Assembly (NCBI GenBank): GCA_000155695.1
Contig: DS990592.1
Location: forward strand, 3,209,973 to 3,273,972
DNA length: 64,000 bases
Reading direction: 5' to 3'
DNA from: Verrucomicrobiia bacterium DG1235
GTDB taxonomy: Bacteria; Verrucomicrobiota; Verrucomicrobiia; Opitutales; Opitutaceae
Of this stretch, positions 1 to 9,413 are shown piece by piece. Made by a program: the position numbers and the translations under genes. Position 1 is the stretch's first letter. Each line of letters starts with the position of its first letter. The notes beneath the pieces are model-generated. The model was not told where the DNA came from, did not search any database, and saw nothing but the letters and a program-made list of their open reading frames with translations.

Positions 1-397
1 CGTATTCACCAAAGGAAAAAAAGCGAAGCTCGCCTTCAACTCCGTCGGCGGCTCCAGCTCCCTCGGCATGTGCAAGCTCCTCGCGGACGGAGCCTCCCTC
101 GTCACCTTCGGCGGCATGGACCGCGACCCAGCCCCCTTCCCCACACGCTACCTCATTTTCAACGACATCCGCCTCCGCGGCTTCTGGGTCAGCAAATGGT
201 ACGCCACCGCCCCTCGCCAAGAGATTCTCACCCTTCACAACGAGATTTTCTCCTTCATGGAAAACGCCAAGATCAAGGTCGACGTCGCCGCCACCTACTC
301 GCTGGAAGACTGGCCAAAAGCCCTCGAACACTCCTCCACCGCAGGCAAATCCGGAAAAGTCCTCTTCACCCCCGCCGCCGACCAAGGCCCCCACTAA
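1..397 (+). CDS. 2-enoyl thioester reductase (MDR family, MECR/Etr1 type), C-terminal part
   Basis: About 132 C-terminal codons of a zinc-free medium-chain dehydrogenase/reductase that reduces trans-2-enoyl thioesters with NADPH. The gene is open at the left window edge, and the reading frame starts at base 2. Seen: NSVGG at the end of a Rossmann strand, then a helix, then LVTFGGM, then RLRGFWVSKW. This order is typical of MECR-like reductases. The C-terminal segment (YSLEDWPKALEHS, then GKVLF) is the usual MDR closing strand-helix. The N-terminal catalytic tyrosine region lies outside the window. A related quinone oxidoreductase is the main alternative. Confidence 0.8.
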   Translation, partial: VFTKGKKAKLAFNSVGGSSSLGMCKLLADGASLVTFGGMDRDPAPFPTRYLIFNDIRLRGFWVSKWYATAPRQEILTLHNEIFSFMENAKIKVDVAATYSLEDWPKALEHSSTAGKSGKVLFTPAADQGPH

Positions 398-404
398 TTC
401 CCAA

Positions 405-430
405 ACTCAGCACTCACCACTCACCACTCC
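405..430 (+). repeat. CACTCACCACT-type intergenic repeat, copy 1
   Basis: A run of CACTCACC/ACTCACC units fills the short gap between the reductase stop and the next TTG start. The same phrase recurs at 45109-45141, 48867-48893 and 49806-49873, each time directly upstream of a start codon. Confidence 0.7.
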
Positions 431-438
431 AACCACCC

Positions 439-822
439 TTGCCACCCGAACCCTACAAATTCCGCAAAGGCGTAGAGCGACTCATCGCCAACTTCCGCGG
501 CATCCCTGAAAACTACGAAGGCGAGGCCCCAAAGACGGAGCGCGAAATGTCCGGCGTGCTGGACCGCATCCTCACAAAGTACAAGATTGGCGTTGATTCG
601 CTCGAAGATCGAATCAACGCCAGCTGGCCGCAAATCGTCGGCAGCGCAAACGCCACCAACTGCAGCCCCTCCCGCATCGAACGCGAACGCACCCTCCTCA
701 TAGCCGTATCCAATCCGATCATACGCCAGGAACTCGAGTTCAACAAACGCCTCATCCTGCAAAACCTCCACAAGATAAACGGCGGCAAAAAAATCCGCAC
801 CATCGTCTTCAAATCCGGCTAA
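439..822 (+). CDS. DUF721 / DciA-like protein
   Basis: A 127-residue basic protein of the DUF721 family, whose studied member DciA loads the replicative helicase DnaB in bacteria lacking DnaC. Seen: an N-terminal FRKGVERL segment, then ASWPQIVG near residue 65 and LLIAVSNPIIRQEL near 92-105. These match the family pattern of a W..IVG strand followed by a beta-strand/helix ending in R.EL. The frame stays open far upstream, but that part is the shadow of the preceding reductase. The TTG at 439, just after the CACTCACC repeat, is the first plausible start outside it. No Shine-Dalgarno sequence is visible. The function is inferred from the family only. Confidence 0.65.
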   Translation: MPPEPYKFRKGVERLIANFRGIPENYEGEAPKTEREMSGVLDRILTKYKIGVDSLEDRINASWPQIVGSANATNCSPSRIERERTLLIAVSNPIIRQELEFNKRLILQNLHKINGGKKIRTIVFKSG

Positions 823-827
823 TCACA

Positions 828-962
828 GTAGGGCTGGCGCGCTGGCGGTCGAAGCCTTGGCGGAGTCTGTTGGTCCAGACCGCATTGCAAGATCCAGCGC
901 CTGACTCCCGCTACCTCAAAAACCCACTTTCGCGAAGCGAAACCTAATTGGCCAAAGGCCAA
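828..962 (+). repeat. GTAGGG/CCAGACCG intergenic element with two palindromes
   Basis: This non-coding stretch starts with GTAGGGCTGG and contains GGTCCAGACCGC. It ends with two perfect small palindromes, TTTCGCGAAGCGAAA (928-942) and TTGGCCAAAGGCCAA (948-962). Related GTAGGG...CCAGACCG elements occur at 9027, 46591 and 63127. It lies between two convergent genes, so a transcription-termination role is possible. Confidence 0.5.
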
Positions 963-982
963 CCTGACAAATCTCTAGCGCC

Positions 983-1723
983 CTACCGGCTCCGCAGCTT
1001 CGACAACAGCCTTAGCAGCTCCACATAGAGCCAGACCAAGGTTACCAGCAGCCCAAACGCCGCATACCACTCCAAGTACTTCGGAGCCCCACGTTCCGCC
1101 CCTTTCTCGATAAAGTCAAAATCCAGCACCAAGTTCAGAGCCGCGATCACGACCACGAACAAGCTGAAGCCGATCCCCACGATTCCGCTCTCATGTATCA
1201 ACGGAATCGATACGCCAAAAAAGCCCAGCACCAAAGACAGCATATAGACGACAAAAATACCGCCCGTCGCCGCCGCTACGCCTAGCTTAAAATTCTCCGT
1301 CGCCTTGATCACGCCCGTCTTGTAGGCGAACAAAAGAGCGAACAATACGCCAAAGGTCAGCAATACCGCCTGAAAGACGATCCCCGGATACATCATCTCG
1401 AAAATCGCCGACAGCACGCCCAGCACGAGTCCTTCCACCACCGCGTAAATCGGCGCCGTAATCGGAGCCGCCGTCTTCTTGAAAACCGTAACCATCGCCA
1501 CGATCAAACCCAAGATGGACCCGCCAATGATCCACGGATAAAGCTCAGCCGGATTCTCCGCCGCGAACGCCTTTTCCCAGGTAAAAATCGCCGCCACCCA
1601 AAGTAGGCAAACAAGGATGCCCGTCTTATTCACCGCGCCATTGATCGTCATCGCCTCGCTGCCAGAGGCCCGATAGCCGACATCAAACGCCTTATCACTC
1701 AAAGCAGGATTGGAAGTTCTCAT
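983..1723 (-). CDS. Bax inhibitor-1/YccA family membrane protein
   Basis: A 246-residue integral membrane protein of the Bax inhibitor-1/YccA superfamily. The start is ATG followed by RTSNPALSDKAF; such an NPAL leader is common in this bacterial subgroup. About seven hydrophobic segments follow, at roughly residues 32-48, 62-82, 90-110, 116-134, 145-168, 175-200 and 218-242. The acidic residues in the last third (DFDFIEKGAE near 202-211) fit the conserved acidic loop of the family. Members elsewhere behave as ion leak channels or modulators of membrane proteolysis, but the role here is unknown. It stands alone, convergent with the dciA-like gene and separated from fumA by a terminator. Confidence 0.85.
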   Translation of the reverse strand: MRTSNPALSDKAFDVGYRASGSEAMTINGAVNKTGILVCLLWVAAIFTWEKAFAAENPAELYPWIIGGSILGLIVAMVTVFKKTAAPITAPIYAVVEGLVLGVLSAIFEMMYPGIVFQAVLLTFGVLFALLFAYKTGVIKATENFKLGVAAATGGIFVVYMLSLVLGFFGVSIPLIHESGIVGIGFSLFVVVIAALNLVLDFDFIEKGAERGAPKYLEWYAAFGLLVTLVWLYVELLRLLSKLRSR

Positions 1724-1801
1724 ATCCCCGAATCATGAGACTCGACCTCATCTTGCCAAGCACCATCAGTAGCGCCGCACATATGTCCGCAATTCTGAAG
1801 T

Positions 1802-1832
1802 AAAAAAAAGACGGACCTTCCGGTCCGTCTTT
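1802..1832 (-). terminator. Rho-independent terminator of fumA
   Basis: An 11-bp perfect stem (AAAGACGGACC, loop TTCC, GGTCCGTCTTT) is followed on the minus strand by eight T residues. It lies 30 bp beyond the fumA stop. Confidence 0.9.
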
Positions 1833-1861
1833 CAAAATTCAGGAAGAGCTTATCGCTCGCG

Positions 1862-3505
1862 CTACTTCGAGCACTTCACGTTCTGCTCTCGGATCAGCTT
1901 GAAGAAGTCGTTGCCCTTGTCGTCGACCAGGATAAACGCGGGGAAATCCTCAACCTCGATCTTCCAGATCGCTTCCATACCGAGCTCCTCGTACTCCACG
2001 AGCTCTACCTTCTTGATGCTATCCTGAGCCAAAATCGCCGCCGGACCGCCGATCGATCCCAAATAGAATCCGCCATGCGCCTTGCACGCATCGGTCACTT
2101 GCTGACTGCGGTTCCCCTTGGCCAACATGATCATGCTACCACCCGCCGCCTGAAATTGCTCCACGTAGGAATCCATGCGACCCGCTGTAGTGGGTCCGAA
2201 ACTACCGGACGGCATTCCCTTCGGAGTCTTGGCCGGACCCGCGTAATAAATCGGATGATCCTTAACGTACTGGGGAAGCCCTTCGCCCTTGTCCAAACGC
2301 TCCTTCAACTTCGCATGGGCAATGTCGCGCGCTACGATGATCGTGCCCTTCAGCGACAATCGCGTCTGCACCGGATACTGCGTCAGCTCCGCCAAAATCT
2401 CCTTCATCGGACGATTCAAATCGAGCTCGATTACCTTCTTCTCCGCCTTGGCCTTGAACGCCTCCGGGATGAAGCGAGCCGGATCCCCCTCGAGCTGCTC
2501 GAGCCAAACCCCTTCCTTGTTGATCTTAGCCTTGATGTTCCGATCCGCGGAACAAGACACCCCGATCCCCACCGGACAACTCGCACCGTGACGCGGCAAG
2601 CGGATGATCCGCACATCGAGCGCAAAGTACTTCCCGCCAAACTGAGCCCCGATGCCGCACTCGTTCGCCCGCTGCAAAATCTTCTTCTCCAACTCCACGT
2701 CGCGGAACCCACGACCCAAGTCGTTGCCCGTCGTCGGCATATTGTCCAAGTACTTGGTCGAAGCCAATTTCACGTACTTCAGATTCGCCTCCGCCGAAGT
2801 GCCGCCGATTACGAAACACAAATGATACGGAGGACACGCCGCCGTACCCAGACTCATCATCTTCTCGACCAAAAAGCTCTCCAGACGCTCTGGATTGAGC
2901 AAGGCCTTCGTCTCTTGATACAGAAAAGTCTTGTTGGCCGAGCCCCCGCCTTTCGTCACGAAGAGAAACTTGTATTCAGATCCTTGAGTCGCGTAGAGAT
3001 CTATCTGGGCCGGAAGATTCGTGCCCGTGTTCTTCTCCTCGTACATTGTCACCGGAGCCGTCTGCGAATAGCGCAAATTCTCCTTCGTGTACGTCTGATA
3101 AATTCCCTTGGAAAGCGCCTCCTCGTCGTTCGCGGCGGTCCAAACCTGCTGCCCCTTCTTGCCCATCACGATCGCCGTGCCGGTGTCCTGACAAAACGGC
3201 AACACGCCCTGAGCCGAAACCTCCGCATTGCGCAGAAGCGTGAGCGCCACGTGCCTGTCGTTCTCCGACGACTCCGGATCCTCCAGAATGCCAGCCACCT
3301 GCTTCAAGTGGGCCGGACGCAGCATAAACGAAACATCCCGAATCGCCGTCTTCGCCAGAAACGTCAGCGCCTCCGGATCAACCTTCAGGATCTCCTTTCC
3401 GTCGAATTCCTCCACGGAAACGAACTCCTTCGTCAAATGACGGTATTCCGTCTCGTCAGCGCCGGTTTCAATGATCGGCTGGTACTTAAAGTCTGGTGTC
3501 GCCAT
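1862..3505 (-). CDS. fumA: fumarate hydratase class I
   Basis: A 547-residue oxygen-sensitive [4Fe-4S] fumarase that interconverts fumarate and malate in the TCA cycle. Length and layout match E. coli FumA/FumB. The three cluster cysteines appear at C105 (PFCQDTGT), C224 (TAACPPYH) and C318 (GVSCSADRN), the same positions as in the E. coli enzyme as I recall it. The N-terminal alpha domain binds the cluster, and the C-terminal beta domain (from about residue 380, with [11 protein letters not shown]) completes the active site. The ATG at 3505 gives the typical [10 protein letters not shown] start. The gene is monocistronic and closed by a strong terminator. The enzyme suggests low-oxygen or iron-replete operation of the cycle; no class II fumarase is seen in the window. 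Confidence 0.95.
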   Translation of the reverse strand: MATPDFKYQPIIETGADETEYRHLTKEFVSVEEFDGKEILKVDPEALTFLAKTAIRDVSFMLRPAHLKQVAGILEDPESSENDRHVALTLLRNAEVSAQGVLPFCQDTGTAIVMGKKGQQVWTAANDEEALSKGIYQTYTKENLRYSQTAPVTMYEEKNTGTNLPAQIDLYATQGSEYKFLFVTKGGGSANKTFLYQETKALLNPERLESFLVEKMMSLGTAACPPYHLCFVIGGTSAEANLKYVKLASTKYLDNMPTTGNDLGRGFRDVELEKKILQRANECGIGAQFGGKYFALDVRIIRLPRHGASCPVGIGVSCSADRNIKAKINKEGVWLEQLEGDPARFIPEAFKAKAEKKVIELDLNRPMKEILAELTQYPVQTRLSLKGTIIVARDIAHAKLKERLDKGEGLPQYVKDHPIYYAGPAKTPKGMPSGSFGPTTAGRMDSYVEQFQAAGGSMIMLAKGNRSQQVTDACKAHGGFYLGSIGGPAAILAQDSIKKVELVEYEELGMEAIWKIEVEDFPAFILVDDKGNDFFKLIREQNVKCSK

Positions 3506-3742
3506 GGCCCGAAACCTAGGCGCCGATCAGAATACCGCAAGCGCAGGTTAATTAGTTCTGCTTATCATTAGCGCTTTTGATCATACGCTTAAGTCGGACT
3601 CGTAAACAATCCTCGCTATCGCTGAAAGGAAACCATCTTAAATCTCCACTAAAAACCGAGAAAATTCCTAAATTTGCCCCGTCCTCGGCTTGCGAAGCCC
3701 ATAGCCCTGTTCTAGTCTTCTCGCGACCACCGTCTTCTCTGT

Positions 3743-6700
3743 ATGACGAAAACGCACCACCTAGGTTTAGGGAAAATCACACGCCTTAGGCGCGCTATTC
3801 CCACCCTCAATCCGAGTCTCCGAACTGAAACTCGCTGGAGCGCTGTTTTCCTTGCCATTGTCGTATCGATCGCCGCCTCCCATGGAGAAGCTCCGACCCT
3901 CATAAAATTCGGCAACCTCTCCACCGAAAACGGTCTGCCGCGCCAATCCGTACGCTCCATCGCCCAAAGCCCAGAAGGCATCCTCTGGTTCGGCCTGGAA
4001 AACAACGGACTCTGCCGATACGACGGGCAGTCTTTCGAGGTCTACAACGAGTCAGCGCCTCCTGGATACCAATTGTCCGACGATCATGTGGAAGCGATTT
4101 GTCCCGACTCGAACCGAAACATTTGGATCGGCACCGCGCGAGGCCTTAACCAACTGGAGCGAAACACCAACCGCGTCACTTGGTACCAACACGATCCAGA
4201 GGACCCAAACAGCCTCCCCAACGACCGTATCTGGGACATAGAAATCGCCTCAGACGGACGCCTTTGGATCGGGACAAACAGTGGATTGTGCCACTTCGAC
4301 CCGGAGACCAAACGCTTCACGCCAATCCCTCCTCCCGACGGGCGGGCGCCCGCTCGCGTCCGAGACCTGCTGTTCGACCGCAACGGCGATGTCTGGGTCA
4401 TGACCACCGCAGAAACCTACCGGGTCGATCAAGAGACGCTCGAAGCCAAGACACTGCCCTACGCCGCCAATGGTTTCGAACCACGCGAGTCCTACTGCGG
4501 CACCGAAGATCATCAGGGCCGGCTCTGGTTTTCGACGGATACCGGGCACATCGTCTTCGATCCAAAATCAAATTCTATCCGGCGAATCCCAATCCTCAAT
4601 GAAGATGGCAGCAATCGCCGAGGCGGTGGAGCCGTAGCCGCTACCGATCCGCAAGGCCGCGTCTGGTTTGGCACCTTCGCCGAAGGCTTCATCATCATCG
4701 ATCCTACTACCGAAAAAGTCCGTATACGCGACAGCCTGGCAGTCCTAAAAGGAGACAAACAACCCATCTCCACCCGATCCATGATGGTCGACGCGGATGG
4801 GCAACTCTGGATTGGCACCAAGTTTCACGGACTGGTGTACTACCACCCTCGCTTGGAAACATTCGCTCACTGGCCCTCCGAAACCTTCAATCGAGATAGC
4901 AACGCCAACGCGACCCCCCTTAGCATCGCCGCCGACCCAATAGGCTCCCTATGGATCGGCACCCACTACGCCGGGATCGCCAAGCTCGACCCCAAGACCG
5001 GCGTCGTTCGCAACTACGAAATCGACGCTCGAGACGATCGAGCCCAATGCCTCAAGATTCTACCAAACGGTAAGATTCTGTACGGCGGCATCCAAGGCCT
5101 TGGAGAGCTCGATCCCGAAACAGGAGCGAATCGCTTCGCCCTTCTTCACTCGGTCATGAGCATCACCCTCGGTCCCGATGAAGAAATTTTGCTCGGCACT
5201 GAATCAGGGCTCTTCACCCTCGATCCAGAAACTTTTCAAACCGCCCCATTCGCAGACGCGTCGCCCCAAGCCCTCGTAAAACTGAGCCAAATCGAAGCCA
5301 GAGTACTCTACCTAGATCCTAACAATTTCCTCTGGATCGCCTCTGAGAATGATTCGATATACCGCCTCGACCTCGCCCAAGGAAACCTCGAAAAACTAGA
5401 AGATCTCGCTGCCGAAAAACCTCCGCTCATCCAAGAGGGACGCTCCTTTCTTACCGACGCTGACGGCCTACTCTGGATCGCCACAAAAAGCTCCGGACTC
5501 GTCAGGTTCGATCCACAAACGCGGAATCTCAAGACCTTCACCACTCAAGTCGGTCTCCCCTCCAAGTCGACATTCGGCCTGCTACTAGGACCGGACGGAG
5601 CGATTTGGATCTCCAGCGACCAAGGCATATGTCGCTTCGATCCCAAAACCGAAAGCGTCAGCTACTTCGGCACTCAGCACGGACTACAATCCGAAGTCTT
5701 CGTACCCGACGCCCAAACCATCGGACCTGACGGACACTACTACTTCGCTGGACACAATGGCATAAACGCTTTCTGGCCCGACGAAATATCCGAAGAGGGA
5801 ATTGGAAGCGGGCTCATTTTCACCGAGGTTCTCGTCGGCAATGAAGTTCGCCTGCGGGACAGGGCAGAGATCCCTCCGCTCGCGCTCCAGCACAGCGAAA
5901 ACCAAATCATGATCAGCTTCTCCTTGCTCGACTACAGCAACCACGGTCGAAACGAATACGCCTATCGCATGAGCGGTCTCAATGACGACTGGGTCGAACT
6001 AGGAACAAGGCAAACCGTCAGCTTCAACTACTTGCCAGCCAATTCCTACCAACTCGAAATTCGGGCCAAACCACCGGGCGCCATGTGGTCGGAAAGCTCC
6101 CCCACGAAATCCTTGTCACTCACCATCGCCGCCCCTTTCTGGCAGACTTGGCCCTTCCGAGCAGCGGTAGTCAGCGCCCTATTCCTTCTGCTTCTCGCCA
6201 TTTACCTTACCCTCTACATCCGCGGCAAACTGATGCGGCGCAGACTCGAACGCGTCGTCAGCGAACGCACAAGAGAACTCACCGAAGCCAACCTCCAATT
6301 GACGACCCAAAAAAGCGAGATCGAGCAGAGTAGAAAAATCATCTCCCGCAGCCACGACGAACTTGAGGAGCTCGTCGGAGAACGCACACGAGAACTTGAG
6401 CGAGCTAAGAAGCACGCCGAAGAATCAGATCAGCTCAAATCCGCCTTCCTCGCCAACATGTCCCATGAAATCCGCACTCCGATGAACGCCATCATGGGAT
6501 TCTCAAGCATGATCGTTACCGACAAATTCTCCGACGACGAGCGACGCGACTTCACAAAAATCATCTACAACAACTGCACCAGTCTCGCCACCCTCATCGA
6601 CGATATCCTAGACCTGTCCGCCATCGAAGCCGGGCAGATCAAAATCGCAAAACGAGCCTTCAATCTAGACGGACTTCTCGATGAGCTCTCCGATTCCTTC

Positions 6701-7582
6701 GCCCTCCAAGTTTCGGAAAAAGACCCAACTCGCTTCAAACTCCTCTTCACCCGCCCACCAGAACTGCAATCAGCCATCGTCGTAAGCGATCCGCTTCGCC
6801 TACGCCAAATCCTCTCAAACTTGATCAGCAACGCCATCAAGTTCACCCAAGAAGGCCACGTATACGTCCGCTACGAATTCGAGAAACACCGCCCCCACGT
6901 TCGATTCACAATCGAAGACACCGGCATAGGCATCAGCCAAAAACATCTCGACGCAATCTGGCAGCGCTTCCGCAAAATAGAAGACGACACAAACACCCTC
7001 TTCCGCGGCACCGGACTTGGACTCCCCATCACCAAGAATCTCATCGAACTCCTAGGCGGCGAAATTAGCGTCGAGTCCGAAGAAGGCAAAGGCTCACGCT
7101 TTACCTTCTCTATTCCCAGAGGCTCAAATCTTCGAGCCGTCGATAAACCAACCCATCAGGACAATCCGCAAAAATCCCGTCCCTTAGACAAAAACGCTTC
7201 ACTCGAAAATTTGCCAACCGTGCTAGTCGCCGAAGACGAAGACTCCAACTTTCTCTACCTCTATCACCAGATCCCTAAAGAACGCGCCCGAATCATTCGC
7301 GCCTACAACGGCCAGGAAGCCATCGATATCTGCCACCGAGAATTCAAAAACATCGAACTCATCTTCATGGACATAAAGATGCCCATCATAGACGGCAAAC
7401 AGGCCGCCAGCCAGATAAAGCAATTCGCCCCGCACATCCCCATCGTCGCGAATACCGCATACGCAAGCCCCTCCGACCGGCAAAAAATAATGTCCCGCGA
7501 CTTCGATGGCTACATGAGCAAACCCACCTCGCTCGACGAAATCGAACGCATGCTCGACCAATTCCTCAAACTACAGGCCTAA
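3743..7582 (+). CDS. hybrid sensor histidine kinase with two-component-regulator propeller and Y_Y_Y domain
   Basis: A 1279-residue membrane sensor. After a signal-anchor-like segment (about 32-46) come roughly 14 Reg_prop repeats (residues 50-670, many with IWIGT or LWIGT cores), which form a periplasmic beta-propeller. A Y_Y_Y domain follows (about 710-790, with YAYRMSGLNDDWVELG), then one membrane helix (804-828), a coiled coil and HisKA with phospho-acceptor H908 (MSHEIRTPMNA). HATPase has an N-box near 1022-1037, a G1 box DTGIGIS and a G2 box GTGLGLP. A C-terminal receiver has acceptor D1210. Unlike Bacteroides hybrid two-component systems, no AraC-type DNA-binding domain follows, so signalling must pass to a separate partner. 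The ligand is unknown; polysaccharide fragments are typical for the family. The gene overlaps mpl tail-to-tail by 12 bp. Confidence 0.9.
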   Translation: MTKTHHLGLGKITRLRRAIPTLNPSLRTETRWSAVFLAIVVSIAASHGEAPTLIKFGNLSTENGLPRQSVRSIAQSPEGILWFGLENNGLCRYDGQSFEVYNESAPPGYQLSDDHVEAICPDSNRNIWIGTARGLNQLERNTNRVTWYQHDPEDPNSLPNDRIWDIEIASDGRLWIGTNSGLCHFDPETKRFTPIPPPDGRAPARVRDLLFDRNGDVWVMTTAETYRVDQETLEAKTLPYAANGFEPRESYCGTEDHQGRLWFSTDTGHIVFDPKSNSIRRIPILNEDGSNRRGGGAVAATDPQGRVWFGTFAEGFIIIDPTTEKVRIRDSLAVLKGDKQPISTRSMMVDADGQLWIGTKFHGLVYYHPRLETFAHWPSETFNRDSNANATPLSIAADPIGSLWIGTHYAGIAKLDPKTGVVRNYEIDARDDRAQCLKILPNGKILYGGIQGLGELDPETGANRFALLHSVMSITLGPDEEILLGTESGLFTLDPETFQTAPFADASPQALVKLSQIEARVLYLDPNNFLWIASENDSIYRLDLAQGNLEKLEDLAAEKPPLIQEGRSFLTDADGLLWIATKSSGLVRFDPQTRNLKTFTTQVGLPSKSTFGLLLGPDGAIWISSDQGICRFDPKTESVSYFGTQHGLQSEVFVPDAQTIGPDGHYYFAGHNGINAFWPDEISEEGIGSGLIFTEVLVGNEVRLRDRAEIPPLALQHSENQIMISFSLLDYSNHGRNEYAYRMSGLNDDWVELGTRQTVSFNYLPANSYQLEIRAKPPGAMWSESSPTKSLSLTIAAPFWQTWPFRAAVVSALFLLLLAIYLTLYIRGKLMRRRLERVVSERTRELTEANLQLTTQKSEIEQSRKIISRSHDELEELVGERTRELERAKKHAEESDQLKSAFLANMSHEIRTPMNAIMGFSSMIVTDKFSDDERRDFTKIIYNNCTSLATLIDDILDLSAIEAGQIKIAKRAFNLDGLLDELSDSFALQVSEKDPTRFKLLFTRPPELQSAIVVSDPLRLRQILSNLISNAIKFTQEGHVYVRYEFEKHRPHVRFTIEDTGIGISQKHLDAIWQRFRKIEDDTNTLFRGTGLGLPITKNLIELLGGEISVESEEGKGSRFTFSIPRGSNLRAVDKPTHQDNPQKSRPLDKNASLENLPTVLVAEDEDSNFLYLYHQIPKERARIIRAYNGQEAIDICHREFKNIELIFMDIKMPIIDGKQAASQIKQFAPHIPIVANTAYASPSDRQKIMSRDFDGYMSKPTSLDEIERMLDQFLKLQA

Positions 7583-8983
7583 CTCCGCCACAAACGCGTC
7601 GATAATTCCCCCAAACGAACCATTCGTGAAAAACACCACGAGCTGAGGGTCATCCCCTTCGCCCACCTTGCGTCGCAAATCACGAAGAAGCTCCTCATTC
7701 GACAAATACGCAGACGCGTCCACCCCCTTCGCTCGCAAATCAACCGCAAGAGACTCAGTATCCATAAGTTGGACACCAGAGCTATTTCGAGCCTTCACCG
7801 CTCCAATCATCGCCACCGATGATTCCCTCAAAGCCTCTATCGTAGCCCCACGCATAATCTCCAGACGCGACGTATTGCTCCTCGGCTCAAACGCCGCGAC
7901 TATCCGCCTGCCCAAGAAACGGGCCTTAAAAGCCACCAAGGTATCCCGCACCGCCGTCGCATGATGCCCGAAATCCTCAATCACCGTCAGAGAGCCACTC
8001 TCGAACCGCACCTGCTGGCGACGCTTCACCCCGCGATACCTGCCCAGACTCGCCAAATCAAAATCCAGCACTGCCCCACCCGAACTCAAAGCCGCCGCCA
8101 AGCTCGCCATCGCCGCGTTACGAGCATTGAAAAGCCCCGTCATTCCCCACTCGATCGAAGCCCAAGCCTTCCCCTGCCAGACCAAGTCAAAACGCGACCC
8201 GTTCTGCGTCGTCTCATAATTCTCGATACGCAAATCCGCATCATGCGCCGTTCCCACCTGATAGACCGTCGTAAAGTCCAGACCCGTCAGCGAAAGCGCA
8301 TTCTCGTCATCGCCATTTACCAGCACAAACCCATTCTGCGGCACCAAGCGAAGTAGATGCGAAAACGTCCGCTTCACATCCTGCAAATCCCGAAAGATAT
8401 CCGCGTGGTCAAACTCCAGATTATTCAAGATCACCACGCGCGGCTGGTAGTGGATGAACTTGCTCCGCTTATCGAAAAACGCGCTGTCATACTCGTCCCC
8501 CTCGATAACAAAAGCTCCGCCGTCTTTCCCTACCGCCCAGCCACGCTCCGGATCCAGCGGCGCCCCGCCAATCATGTACCCCGGCTCCGCCCCTCTCTGC
8601 TCCAGCAAATACGCCGCGATCGAAGTCGTCGTCGTCTTCCCATGCGTCCCCGTAACCACAATGTTGTTACGCTTGCTCAAAACAAAACGACGTAACACTT
8701 CCGGCAGCGAAACATACTCGATGGCCCGGCTCTCCAGTAAAAACTCCACCTCCACATTCCCCCGCGAATACGCATTGCCCACCACCACCAAATCAGGAGC
8801 CAATTTCTGCAGACGCTCCACGCCATAGCCCTCCATGATCTCCACTCCCGCCTCCTGCAGCAGCGTGCTCATCGGCGGATAAATCGCCTGGTCGCAGCCC
8901 AGAACCTCGTGCCCCAAAGCCCGCAACAACAAAGCCGCATTGCCCATCGCCGTCCCCGCAATTCCCAGAAAATAAATCCGCAT
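7571..8983 (-). CDS. mpl: UDP-N-acetylmuramate:L-Ala-gamma-D-Glu-meso-DAP ligase
   Basis: A 470-residue Mur-ligase-family enzyme that joins recycled murein tripeptide to UDP-MurNAc in the cytoplasm. Seen: an N-terminal Rossmann motif GIAGTAMG (7-14), the ATP-binding P-loop GTHGKTTT (112-119), and GDEYDSAFFDKRSKF. That last motif separates Mpl from MurC. The mid-domain NNLEFDHADIF is also typical. The start MRIYFLGIAG is canonical. The gene marks a DAP-type Gram-negative wall with peptidoglycan recycling. It follows priA on the same strand but with a long gap and a terminator-like hairpin between them. Confidence 0.93.
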   Translation of the reverse strand: MRIYFLGIAGTAMGNAALLLRALGHEVLGCDQAIYPPMSTLLQEAGVEIMEGYGVERLQKLAPDLVVVGNAYSRGNVEVEFLLESRAIEYVSLPEVLRRFVLSKRNNIVVTGTHGKTTTTSIAAYLLEQRGAEPGYMIGGAPLDPERGWAVGKDGGAFVIEGDEYDSAFFDKRSKFIHYQPRVVILNNLEFDHADIFRDLQDVKRTFSHLLRLVPQNGFVLVNGDDENALSLTGLDFTTVYQVGTAHDADLRIENYETTQNGSRFDLVWQGKAWASIEWGMTGLFNARNAAMASLAAALSSGGAVLDFDLASLGRYRGVKRRQQVRFESGSLTVIEDFGHHATAVRDTLVAFKARFLGRRIVAAFEPRSNTSRLEIMRGATIEALRESSVAMIGAVKARNSSGVQLMDTESLAVDLRAKGVDASAYLSNEELLRDLRRKVGEGDDPQLVVFFTNGSFGGIIDAFVAELGL

Positions 8984-9026
8984 CCCCGATGTGAAAAGAG
9001 ACCCTCCTCAAATGCGACGCTAAAAA

Positions 9027-9060
9027 CGTAGGGTTGGAGCTTGCTCCAGACCGCACTGCA
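9027..9060 (+). repeat. GTAGGG/CCAGACCG repeat with GGAGC-TT-GCTCC palindrome
   Basis: It reads CGTAGGGTTGGAGC, then TTGCTCCAGACCGCACTGCA, so that GGAGC TT GCTCC forms a small stem. The second half recurs at 46681-46693. Confidence 0.55.
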
Positions 9061-9074
9061 GGAGTTCCCAAGAA

Positions 9075-9111
9075 CCAAAAAGCCCCGAGACTAACCAAAA
9101 TCTCGGGGCTT
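9075..9111 (-). terminator. Rho-independent terminator, minus strand
   Basis: An 11-bp perfect stem (AAGCCCCGAGA / TCTCGGGGCTT, 10-nt loop) is followed on the minus strand by five T residues. The nearest upstream minus-strand gene, priA, ends 300 bp away, so it may end a long 3' UTR or a separate small transcript. Confidence 0.75.
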
Positions 9112-9345
9112 CTGTGGGAGAGAGTCGTTTAGAAGAGCAATAAGCTCATCTGCCTATAATAAACGGCCAACCGCTAAGTTCCTTAACCCATATCCAGTAA
9201 ACTCTTTGTAAACCCAGCGAACAAGATGCCCGAAGGACGCGCCACTCGCGCCACTCGCGCCATTCCGCAATGCAGAAGCCCCTCAGCCGTCATCAGACGG
9301 CTCCCCAAGCTCGGCCATCAGAGCCGAGCCACACTTCTCAAATAA

Positions 9346-9370
9346 ATTCGCGTCCATCCGCGGTCAAAAA
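9346..9370 (+). repeat. ATTCGCG/ATTCGTG-type repeat, copy 1
   Basis: It reads ATTCGCGTCCATCCGCGGTC followed by AAAAA. It shares its layout with copies at 55750, 55891 and 63211, all on the plus strand and all intergenic. Confidence 0.5.
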
Positions 9371-9413
9371 GCACACCCATCTTCCTCCCAAATCTAGTCC
9401 CGAACCCCAAACC

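Larger units (their letters stand above)
8984..9413. other. 430-bp non-coding interval between priA and mpl
   Basis: No credible gene. From left to right it holds a GTAGGG/CCAGACCG repeat (9027-9060) and a strong minus-strand terminator hairpin (9080-9111). Direct copies of CGCCACTCG follow near 9240-9260. Two hairpins come next, AGCCGTC/GACGGCT near 9288 and GCTCGGC/GCCGAGC near 9309. An ATTCGCG-type repeat lies at 9346-9370. Confidence 0.6.

Noticed and set aside
2075-3571. A long open frame of 498 codons antisense to fumA
   Set aside because: Arg/Leu/His-rich shadow of the fumarase on the other strand, with no family motif. fumA has full catalytic motifs.
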